From: Xiphias gladius
Lineage: Eukaryota; Chordata; Actinopteri; Istiophoriformes; Xiphiidae
DNA: 64,000 nucleotides
Direction of reading: 5' to 3'
Assembly: GCF_016859285.1 (NCBI RefSeq)
Contig: NC_053403.1
Location: forward strand, 20,621,448 to 20,685,447
Within the stretch, counting starts at the first letter, position 1. Each line of letters begins with the position of its first letter. The notes under the pieces were generated by a model. The model saw only the letters and a list, made by a program, of their open reading frames with translations. It was not told where the DNA came from and did not search any database. Positions 52,001 through 64,000 of the stretch are shown here, piece after piece. Position numbers and translations under genes: made by a program.

Positions 52001-55000
52001 ATATGTCATCTAGCACAAATGAAACCAAAACTATTACCAGAGACGGATACCGCCGAAGAAAATAAGTTTTTTTTGTTTATTTGTTTCTTTGTTTTTGCAG
52101 TTTGGCTGAACTGACCATTTAATGTGAATATGAAAAAAATAAAAGGCTCAAGATGGCCCTTTCACAAGAAATCAATGTGATTCTTAATAGGATTTGTTCA
52201 ATGTCAACAGATAAAACTCCATCCTCTGTAGTGTGGCAGCGTGGATGAAAGTAAAGGAAAAAGCACCTGCCATAGTTAAAATTAAAATCATTTACTAGTA
52301 ACATTAATTTTGAGTTTAACTCACAGCTGCACCACATCCTTCAACATTTTATGAACTCGTGCAATGTGTAATATCAAATAATTAGTTACTTTGGGTTATT
52401 CTAAAAACTGTTACAAACTGGCAACCTGACTCTACCTCTCACCCAGTGTATACTGTGATGGGATCTAGCTCCTCACATCCCTCAACAGAATGGGTGTCTT
52501 AGAAAAATGATGGACGGGTGGACAGATGTATAGTTATTCAGAATTTAAACTACTTTTATCACTGCAATTATTACTATTATTACTAAAATCAAAACCTGAA
52601 ATGAGTTATGCCAAAGTGACCATTCCTATGTGTTTTAAACCATTTAATCTTCTAAATCAGCCGCCCTGAAATGTTTTAGTACTCATCATATGGTCACTGA
52701 TTGCCTGCAATTAAACTGTACTCAATAAACTAATTGAAATTCCAACTCTAATGGAATTCTTTTTGGTTATTTTGCTTTCAAAACTGTAATGAGTACAAAT
52801 TCTGTTTACATGCTATAATGCAAATAATGATCCTACCATCTGCAACCAGTGTGTGCTATTACCTTGAAATGTGTTTCACAGGGTTTTTTTTCCCCCATTT
52901 TTGATTATTTTTTCAAGTAATTGATTAATCGTTTAGTCTATAAAATTATAGAAAACATTGAAAAATGCCAATTACAATTTTCCAAAGCCCAAAGAGATTT
53001 CTTCAAATTGCTGGACAGCAGTAAAAGGCCTTAAGATACACAATTTACAGTGATATAAGAGAAAAAACATAGAAAAGTAGCAAACCCCCATGTTTGGGAA
53101 GCCAACACAGGCAAATATTTGTAATTTTTGCTTGATAAATAACTATCAAAATTTATGTGTCACTCTCCCAAAATTCCTCAGGATTTACACACAGCCGTAG
53201 GGTCATCTCCCACACAGCAATGTAAATCCAGTCTGTGCAGCCCCAGATAAACAGTCTATGACTCAGTGGAAAGTTTAGACAACCAGGAGCAGGAGAAGTT
53301 GCACAGTTGCAGTTGTTCCCTTCCTCGCAGGAAGGATCCTGAAATGTCTAATCTGAGAGAGGCGCTTAATCTGATTTCATGATAGTACCTATCAACTGCC
53401 CTGCTGCTGCCTGTAAGTCTAGTTATTGTCACACAGAGGCAGAATTGAAAAAAAAAAGGGCAAGAGTGAAAGGCACTGAGGTCATGATTATGCTTGTGTG
53501 TGCAGTTAAATTCAAGCACATGAAGAAGAGTGTGATAACATGGGATTACATGCAATAGAAATTCTTCTTATCCTCTGAACTAACTTTGTCTTAATCTCTG
53601 AGTGGAAATAAGATAAACTCTAGAATTTTTTTCTTCTCATATCCTGTATAGACACTGACGCATACACATTTAGCACAAATATTAAGTGGAGATATGACAC
53701 TCACCATCATGTCAGATCAATTGAGCATATCATTACTACTGTTTCCGTCAACTGTATTCGCAGGGTTTCTCTTAATTGCGAACATTTTTGCACCTGAGGG
53801 TAGAAACTGTGCGACATCTCTTCTGCAATCATTCCCAGCATTAGATATTTCCTTCATAGGAAAGCACATCAACAATAATCTCATTTTGCCCACATGAAGC
53901 TGTGTTAATAGCCCCAAATAACATTTTCAAAGTGCAATTCATATTGGTTGATAGCACAGTAAGAGACAACAGAGCAGTACAGACACATCAGCTTGGGGTT
54001 TGGCTGATAAACTGTCACGCAGGCTGAAACTGATGCAGGATTAAATGTGTGGGAGTCTGTTGGAGATAGGTGATTTAGAAGAAAAACGGTGAAGACTGAG
54101 ATTGCAGAGAAGTGCATTCACATTCACATTTGTTAGAAGAGACATGCATTGACATACAGGAAAATGTTTCATGATGCTGAAATTAAAAAGAAGCCATCTA
54201 TAATGCACTCTAATAAGTTGATTAAAAACATTTTAAAAAATGTCAATTATCGAAGCCAAATCAGCTCTTGACAACACGAAAACAAAGGTTTTGACACAAT
54301 ACGGACATTATGCCCGTAATAATGCACCCAGTCATGCAGTCTTCCTTCCCACTAGCCTCAGACTGTATAGCTGAAATCTTGCAGTGCTAGGCAGCTGACA
54401 TGGTGTCATCATTGATGTGGTTGTTGTTAAGCTGCGTTGACACCTACATGAATCCATTGGACATGGAGCCAGGGGAAAGTAATCTAACACAGCCACAATA
54501 GCTTTCTACTTTTATAAAGGTGAAGACAGTGAGGCTGGAAAAAATGTTTTTTTGCAAGACTGATTAAATAAACTGCAAATGCAATTGTGACATTCTTTGC
54601 CCATAGCAGGAGGTAAGATTAGATTAAAATTATTTTAGATTTAGAAGAATATATAGAATTGGATTTACAAAAATTTGATTATTTTCTATGGACTCTTGCA
54701 CGAGTTATTTTAATTCTTAAAACAATCAGATATTGAGAGACCAAGTATATAAATATAAAAAATCTCTGAGCAAAGGTACATTAGCCCTAAAACATTTTCC
54801 TTTTATGAAACAACAAGGCCTTTCCTTTTATATGCTATGCATTTTAATACAGAATTAATGTATATGAATGAATTAGTTGACTCTAACTATTTAACTTACT
54901 TGAGTACATAAGTCTCATTAGTCTGATATACCTCTAAAATACTGTATCTGACTTCATCCTGTAAACATATTCCATTCTTAAAAAAACAGTTCCCCATTAT

Positions 55001-55260
55001 GAAGAAATGTATCTGTGAATGGCACATTAACCACCAATTTTCTCCCCTGTCTGTGCGGGTATCGTCTTTACTGATAATGAGAAAAGATTATGCACATTCA
55101 TTAAAATTATCATTAAAATCATCACCATACGCTTAGCATAATAACAGTGTTCAACTAATTCACTTTTCAAGTCTTTTTTCCTACTTGTTTGGGTTGACAC
55201 TGGAGCAGCTGCAAGATGAATAAAATAGCTTTTGTCAGTGTTACTTTGAAGCTTTCTTGG
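49010..55260. other. pnoc intron 1, distal part, no gene recognised
   Basis: Sequence of ordinary AT content with short homopolymers. No coding exon, RNA gene or named repeat family could be supported on either strand. Confidence 0.45.
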
Positions 55261-55263
55261 GAT

Positions 55264-55264
55264 T

Positions 55265-55319
<55 letters not shown>

Positions 55320-55321
55320 TT

Positions 55322-55373
<52 letters not shown>

Positions 55374-55396
55374 TTATATATATATGTATATATATA
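55264..55396. repeat. Compound (TA)n(CA)n(TA)n microsatellite
   Basis: TA, then CA, then TA blocks over about 130 bp. ORFs of Tyr/Ile or Cys/Val here are artefacts. Confidence 0.95.
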
Positions 55397-55843
55397 GCCC
55401 AATACAAAGTGCTGTTGAGTGACTAACTGCATTCTCACCATGATTTGGGACTTTCTCTCTTGCTAATTAAGTAGTTATCAAGTGCAATGTGGGTAATGCT
55501 GACAGTGACTTAAGCACAACAGGGAGACAAATAGAGTAATGGAAAAAAAAAGATTACTCCAGGTGAGTGAAGGGCTATTTACAGATTCACCTCTGAGGTC
55601 AGACTCACAGAGTCAGAAACAGATAAAGCAGAAACAACAGACTCAAATTAAAAAAAGGTAGCTATAGTAGCTATTAGCCATTGGTTTGTACATACAAGAG
55701 ACACCAAGTCCTTTCTTAATTAACTATTTGCACATCTCTGAACAAGCGTTTTTCTCTTCTTTTATTCATTCAACATCACAACCTCTCCGCACAGGTAGCT
55801 CACATTCATATCACACTCCAAAAAGTCACACTCAAGCACTTAC

Positions 55844-55960
55844 CTGTATCTGTGATATTCTGTTAGAGTCCTCCCTCTCTTGAGTTTGGTGGTTCAGCTC
55901 GTATCCTTAGGTTAAGGATTTCAACAACTGAACACATGCCTCCTCTGAGGCTTCTTATAA
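55844..55960 (-). promoter_or_regulatory. Candidate pnoc promoter and non-coding exon 1
   Basis: On the minus strand a TATAAG box (55954-55959) is followed about 30 nt later by a likely start, and then by an exon of about 80 nt ending CAG|GTAAGT (exon end 55844). This would splice to the pnoc exon whose acceptor lies at 42104/42105. A CRE-like TGACGT is at 56059-56064, about 130 nt upstream of the presumed start. Neuropeptide genes often have a TATA box, a CRE and an untranslated first exon. The motifs are seen; the link to pnoc is inferred. Confidence 0.5.
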
Positions 55961-57139
55961 TGGTACACCCCTTTGCTCTTGCTCAACGCCCAGCATTAGA
56001 GAGAGAGAGGGGTGGATTCCCCCATTCTGTTACACACAATCCCTGGACAGCCATGCGCTGACGTAGGAGGCATTGCCTACACCACCGGTTTCCTCTTCAT
56101 TGAGCCGATGGGGCTAACGGGGCTCTAAAAATACGCATCATCCATAGAGGGATAGATTCAGAATCCTTGTGTCTAAGGTGTCAATAGAACTCACAACCCC
56201 AATGCCAACTTGCTGCCAAGGTCAGGGAAACAGTGGAGCTTGGAATCATATGTTTACTCCAGAAATGCAAGTTGAGTACAAATGAGACAAGCAATGTCAT
56301 GGAGATGACTATGGGTCAGTGAGGTTGTTGATGAAAAAGAGTAAAACAACAAACCTTTTTTTTTGTTGGTGGTGATGGCACAACTGAACAAGAGACTACA
56401 TTCTCCTTGTAAATAAAAGAATGAACAATATAGGACATGGCAGTAAATGGACAGAGCATGCAGCCCGCCTGGGTCTGCAGACAGGAGGTTAGTATGACTC
56501 ATGCAGGAGATTTGGGGATGGCAAACACGTCCTGCCCCAAGGTCCTGAGGGGTTTCTCTGTAAGCTACAGTCTACAATATATGTTGAATGTTTGGTTAAG
56601 GTGATGATGATTATGTCAACCAGAAGAACAATGGAGCAAGAAGTGAAGACAGAAACAAGTAGGGAATGAAAATGAGACTGAAGAGAAGTAGGAGAGGTGA
56701 GCTAAAGATCAAAATGATAACACTAAGCGGGCATTTAGACCAAAAACAGCCGGCGTTGTTTTAATGCAGGAGCTGCACTAGTGGGAGCATTTTTTTTAAG
56801 GTACTGAGACAATTAAATGCAATATGATCCAGTAAACCCAGTTTGGAGTAAGAGATTAACATGTTCAGAGGCTTATCAATGCGATAAAGCACTGCACAAT
56901 GGTTTGTGATATTCACAGACAGGATTTTACAACTTTCGGAAGTTATCATGGCAGCAACTATTTAACATTTTGTCACAACAATCACAAGGTAGACAGTAGA
57001 ATTATGCTGAAAAGTAATCCACCAGAAAGGTGCGTTTACATGTATGTGATGAGCCAACATAGCGCCTTGCCGGATGATGTTACGTTGCAGCATAAATTTA
57101 GCCAGGTTCAACTTTTTTGCTTGACAACCAGTGGTTTGC

Positions 57140-57665
57140 ACATTTAGCTCAAACCACTGAGCATGCTAACAAACTTAAAATGACAATACTAATATGCTGA
57201 TGTTCAGCAGGTAATGTTTACCATGTTCCATATCTCAGTTTAGCATGTTAGCATGCTAACAATTGCTAATTAGCATTGAACAAAAGTCCAGCTGAGGCTG
57301 ATGGGAATATCATTAGTTTTGCAGGTGTTTGGTCCTAAACCAAATATATTAAAATTTTGACCTGTTTATGAAAAGTTAAGGGTTAATTTCATGGCAGTCC
57401 ATCCAACAATTCTTGAGACATTTGACTCAGAACCATTAATGTCATCCTCATGGTGGTGCTAGAGAAAAAGTCAGGGTATCCCTAACTTCATTAGGATTCA
57501 TCATCTGGGAACCTGATTGTGTGTACCGAATTTTTTGCCAATCCATCTAGCAGATGTTAAAATATTTCACTAGATAAATGAAAGCTTTGACCTACTGTTG
57601 GTGCTCGAGGAAAAGTCAGGGGATCCCCAAAGCCATTAGGATTCATCCTTGATGGGCCATGAATT
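57140..57665 (-). repeat. Copy 5 of the 'gcatgttagcatgctaac' interspersed family, most complete
   Basis: In reverse orientation it contains 'tagcatgttagcatgctaaca', 'gctgaggctgatgggaatat', 'ttttgcaggtgtttggtcc', 'aaaattttgacctg' and 'ggcagtccatccaacaattcttgagaca'. It then reads 'aaaagtcaggg.atccc' twice (57469 and 57612), so its 5' part is duplicated. Confidence 0.8.
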
Positions 57666-57699
57666 CCTGTATGCTAGTGTAGCTAAAAACATAACACTC

Positions 57700-60404
57700 A
57701 GTAGCAATTGATTGTTAGTACATGTAATAGAAATAGCAATGATTCTGAAGTTACACTTAGGTTCAACTCCCTTCACATCTTGAGCTGGCGTTAGCTTTAG
57801 CTCCCTTTGAAAGTGTTAATGCTGGCCCTGAACCTGTGTGAGGTCTGATAGTGATGGATGAATTGGGTACATGGACAGAGCCCTCGGTGCAGCTGAGATA
57901 AAGAGCCCTGAAGAACAAGCAGCCATCGTGAGGCATGGTTCTGTCATTGATATCGCTGTTATCCACTGGCTGTCCAGTGTACATAAAGGCTTCCTCTGGT
58001 AGCACCACATCACATTAAAACCTTTTAAGTCCAGTTTTTGAAATTGATGTTTTGTAAATTTTCTTGTCAATGGCATAAGCACAGAATCCATTGAAACCCT
58101 ACTTTATCAGCAAAAAAAATGTTGTGGTCTGAAAAAATAAATTGTTTCCCATTTTCTAAAAAGGTTTTGGAGATTTGAGGATTTCTCATGACTCCAGCTG
58201 TGATATAGTGCGCTTGCTTTCTCACGTACACCCTGATATTTTGTCACAAGCTGCTCTTGTTCCCATTGATAAACATTTTTCATTTTACTTAATCTCTAAA
58301 ATGAAGTCAAAGTATCAGTTTTTAGGGGGGGATACTATTATTTCCTAGAATAATCTTCAACAAATACATAGATTATTTCTTCATTCAAGTAGAACCCAAC
58401 CCATTCAAGTGTTTACAAAAAAGTGTTGTTTATGACTGAAGCTTTCATCATTAGGTAATTCTCCACATGGATTACAAACGCAAATAACCCCTCAATAGAA
58501 ATGTGCAATTGGTTTCCAAACTGCCATATGACAACATTTAAACTCTACAGAATATCACAGCAAACTATCACAAGATAGTTAATTCCTTCTGATGTGATAT
58601 AATGAAAATGTATTGATTTGTATCAATGGGAACACAGTAAATAATCATTCATATGAGCACTTCAATCAAAAATCCCTTTTCCATAAATTAGAGAATGTTA
58701 GTTAAAATGCCTTAATAAGAAAGAAACTAAATCTTTTACTAGGTATTGCAAGATTTTTATATAGACAATTTGAAAATTGTGAGAGAATGATAGCCGACAT
58801 AAAAGCAGAAATTATTATCCAATCAGAATAATTTTATTATCTGTCCCAAGACAGTTGCCTCTGATGAACTCAATTTCCCAATAAAGAGATATAGGCAAAT
58901 GGCAATATATTACTAAATTTGCATATACTGTACTTTTTTGGTGTGCTGTTTGTGACACCAAGTTATACTTTTATTTCCTGCACTAATAACTGGACTTATA
59001 AGAACTTTTTTTTAGAACTCAGAGTGTTTTTAGTGATGTATATGTGCTGTCTGATGGCTCATGGGCCTCCTGCCAAAAGAGTCCATACAACTCACAGACA
59101 GCTGCAACCAAATCTGACTGCTGTTTGGCTCATGTCCACTGTTCATTTCAAGTCAAACTCCTTGTCTCCTCTTCAACTCATCCAGCTGAGGTGTTTTACT
59201 GTCTTCCTCCACAATAAAACCCAATGATGTGAAACCTGGGAGGGGGGATCTCTGTGGTGGTTTATGGCGGTTCGGGACTTTCACCTGTCAAGACACAATT
59301 GATTGTTATTAACAGCAGGGCCAAAAATTTATTTTGCCTAGAAAAGAATTTCCACCCAAAATCCACCTTAATTTTTCAATTAAGAATTTCACCTCTGCTC
59401 AGAAAATCTGGAGCATCAACCACCAAAAAACTCAGGAAAGTTTTGTTTAAGAGCATTTGGCAGGACGTATTTCATATGTTTGTATATATCAATCCAATTG
59501 TATAACTACCTCAAGATATTTTCTTTTTAGTGCCAGTTGCAGTTACCAGGAGGTGATCTGAAACCAGAGGGGGACTTTATTTCTCATAAAAACTGTAGAG
59601 AATGGGTGTTATGCAATTAACCCAGTGCCCACTAGTGTTTTAATGTAAAGGACACTGAGTTTACAATAATGTAATGAAGATTGTAGCAGACAATGTGACA
59701 GACTTCCCATTGAAAAGCTGGCTTACCGAGAAGGAAAATTATCATTTGTAAAACTGAGTATGGGATGCTAAGAGGTTGTTTACTGATGTTTACTCTTGGT
59801 GTGTGGGGAACTCGGGATAGACCTCAGGATTAAATGCAAGGGTTTTGACCTCAATCAAGGAAATAATTACTGTTGCTCCTCCTATGGGTGGACTCCATAA
59901 TTAGCAAGCAAAGCCCCCACAGAAACACAATTAGTCTGAAAACAGAGGTGATTAGAACTATAATTCTTATTGGACTCATTAAAGTCTTATTTGGGGTGCC
60001 TGGACAGCTTTATTGAATTTTTCAGGAAATTCTTTGTGGCTCCTTTGTGTGGTTCCCACGAAATATTTCCTAATAAATTCTACAGCCAGAATGCCTTCTA
60101 TGGTATGCCCAATGTCTGCATCCAGATATCTGTCAAAGCAAGTGAGGGATGAGATAATTGAATAGAGGGCATCTGCCCCAAGATAAAAACCAATCAAATG
60201 TGACTGACTCCAGCTTCCTCAAGTAATGAAGAGTATTCATGTTTGGCATCACTGATAGAAGCTATGGATCACATAAGTAGGCACACATCACACACACATC
60301 AAAGCTTCTATTTTCTTTCACAGTGTGTGCTTTAGTGCAATGAAACACCACATTTCTTATTATATTCTCTCAGAAGAACAAACACATACACGTAAGTGTG
60401 CACG

Positions 60405-60443
<39 letters not shown>

Positions 60444-61300
60444 ACACACAGACAAATGCTGTTATCTGTCGTTACCACTGTTGCCCCTCCTCCACCAAAA
60501 TATAGTCGATATGATACTGATGCAGCACCCACTCATTGCGCGTGTGTATAGGTGCATGTGTTTTGTACAGAAGGTCTTGTTATTAAATGGGATTACAGCA
60601 ATGAGGGAAGTCTGGTGTTTTTGCACTTTCAAAGCTTTTTTTTTTTTTTTTTAAATTAAATGGCTTGATTAAAAAACTTTCCTAGCTTATAATAGACTAG
60701 TGATTCAGATACATCATTTTATTAGAGCATTCTCAGTATCTCTTTCATGGTTTTTACAAGATGCTTGTCAGTACTGAAAACTGAAGACCCACTGAAGCAT
60801 ATATTGTCCATGAGTTGTGAATCCACCAAAATAGGCAAAAATAATTCCGACCAGGTTCTATTTATTCTTTATTCTATTATTCTGTTTATTCTCTCTCTGA
60901 ATATTTTAACCTATGGAATGGCAAAATTTGTCTGATATGACTCAAAATATGACAAAATAATAACATTTCGTTTTGGGGTATTAAATCCAATTAATGAGAA
61001 ACTTCCTTATTTTTGCTATTTGAAACTACAGTGCATATGAAATTAAATGTTTCCTTTGGGGTTAAACTTCTGACAAAACTTGCTGCTTGAAAACTGCGTC
61101 TTTAAGCATTGTAGCTGAGCTATTATGGATTTATTAGCCCTTTATCCATTAAAATAATTGCTTCAATGACTATTTTAATTCCTTCTGAAATCAACATTCT
61201 ATTTTCGTCCCTTTAAAAATAATTAAACCAGATGAAAGTATGTGCCAATTTCTTTATAAACAGTAGCAACCTGTGCTAGCTTTTACAATTCGAATTACAT
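57700..61300. other. Intergenic region between the pnoc promoter and the kinase gene
   Basis: No gene is recognised. It contains a CA microsatellite (60401-60450) and a poly(T) run (60637-60652). The segment 59970-60200 is open on both strands and is listed among the findings. Confidence 0.5.
60401..60450. repeat. (CA)n microsatellite
   Basis: A CA run with a few CG interruptions (cacgcacgcacacac...). Confidence 0.9.
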
Positions 61301-61319
61301 TACACTCTACGGCTCCGCT

Positions 61320-61556
61320 ACAAGCCAATCACAACACGCAACTTAACTCAACTGAAAGCCAATCACGATGCACGTACACCCGTAGCGGGACGCTCCGAAT
61401 GTAGATCCGGAAGTGTGTCAAGTTTTGTTGTTCTGCTGTGTCGGTTGTTTATCAACAATAAAAAGCCCTATTCGTTTAATATGGTGTGAGGCGGCTTGTT
61501 AGTCGTTTAAATTGCAATTTCAAGTCGATTTAGTAATATCAGCGAGAGTTTTGTGG
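61320..61556 (+). promoter_or_regulatory. Kinase gene promoter and non-coding first exon
   Basis: Two CCAAT boxes in near-identical context (agccaatcac; 61325-61329 and 61359-61363) precede an ETS-type CCGGAAGTG at 61407-61415. A non-coding exon then ends at GG|GTAAGTG (61556/61557) and would join the acceptor ttag at 62043, 30 nt before the start codon. This is a typical TATA-less housekeeping promoter layout. Confidence 0.6.
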
Positions 61557-62073
61557 GTAAGTGAAATCAAAGTAACAATAGCTCATCTGAAGCTAGAGCT
61601 TTGTGTTTCGCTTCCCTTTTAAACTACTGGCTACAGACAGCGCCATGTTAAATTCATTCAATACGTATGGTCTCGAGGACACATTGAACATATAAGTTAT
61701 TTTTTGTATACCAAATTTGTGTAGGTTAACTTCAACTTAAAGAAAGTACGGGTAAAGATGAATTATTTTGAGACTAAGTAGCCACTAACGTTGGCAATGT
61801 AAGCTCTAGTACATACAGTAGTCGTGAATGTAACGTTAGCGTTCATAGTCCCAGCTGAGTTTAATGTAGCATCACCGGCTTAATTCTGAAGCTCCTGTTA
61901 TAAAATAAAAACCAGAGGGACAGTCTGGTTAAGTGTTTTAAGCTATGACAATTACAATGTTTTTTATACTAAATACTAATTTAACACCTGTGTATATTAC
62001 ATTCCATTTTTATCTGGGTAACCTGAATTATGTTTTGTGTTAGGACTCACATTAGGCCCAGCTCTTGTGAGAG

Positions 62074-64000
<1,927 letters not shown>

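Noticed and set aside
55216..55441. ORFs of Tyr-Ile and Cys-Val repeats
   Set aside because: They are products of the TA/CA microsatellite.
56035..56060. Possible REST/NRSE site near the pnoc promoter (ggacagcc)
   Set aside because: Only the right half resembles the consensus; the left half does not match.

Overview
The window is nuclear DNA from a ray-finned fish, most likely a percomorph. The genes are spliced with GT-AG introns, the non-coding DNA is AT-rich and full of microsatellites, and several dispersed repeats have the look of families common in percomorph genomes. Every assignment was made by reading the sequence and from remembered family features; no search was run.

Layout from left to right. 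(1) Positions 125-3919, minus strand: eleven intact coding exons of mcm3, a subunit of the replicative helicase, cut by the left edge. Its promoter at 3920-4210 carries E2F-like and CCAAT motifs. (2) 7617-8547, plus strand: a decayed membrane progestin receptor gene (paqr8-like) with two in-frame stops, a frameshift and a lost C-terminus. Its place beside mcm3 matches the human MCM3-PAQR8 pair. (3) 10518-15450, plus strand: a four-exon gene for a 102-residue transmembrane adaptor with a CxxC motif just after the membrane segment, resembling LIME1/PAG1/LAT. (4) 19.2-32.57 kb, plus strand: a znf395-type zinc finger gene. Most exons are recognisable, but it has a destroyed splice donor, a one-base frameshift in a C run and no visible last exon, so it is probably a pseudogene. 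(5) 34948-41988, minus strand: pnoc (prepronociceptin), intact. A probable non-coding first exon with TATA and CRE-like motifs lies 14 kb upstream, near 55.9 kb. (6) 62074-64000, plus strand: the 5' part of an STK35/PDIK1L-family kinase gene with a large basic insertion, cut by the right edge.

The gene order is informative. pnoc and znf395 converge as PNOC and ZNF395 do on human 8p21. pnoc and the kinase are head to head, as PDYN and STK35 are on human 20p13. The adaptor lies just upstream of the zinc finger gene in the same direction, as LIME1-SLC2A4RG and PAG1-ZNF704 do. The window therefore looks like a composite of linkages kept in paralogous blocks from the early vertebrate genome duplications.

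The genes do not form one pathway: replication, a steroid-receptor relic, lymphocyte-type signalling, transcription, a neuropeptide and a kinase. No new multi-gene system was found. The most useful observations are the two decaying genes, the small adaptor, the Tyr1 nociceptin with a second opioid-like peptide, the kinase insertion, a 385-bp TA-flanked MITE, and a 19-bp perfect hairpin that may have arisen by template switching.
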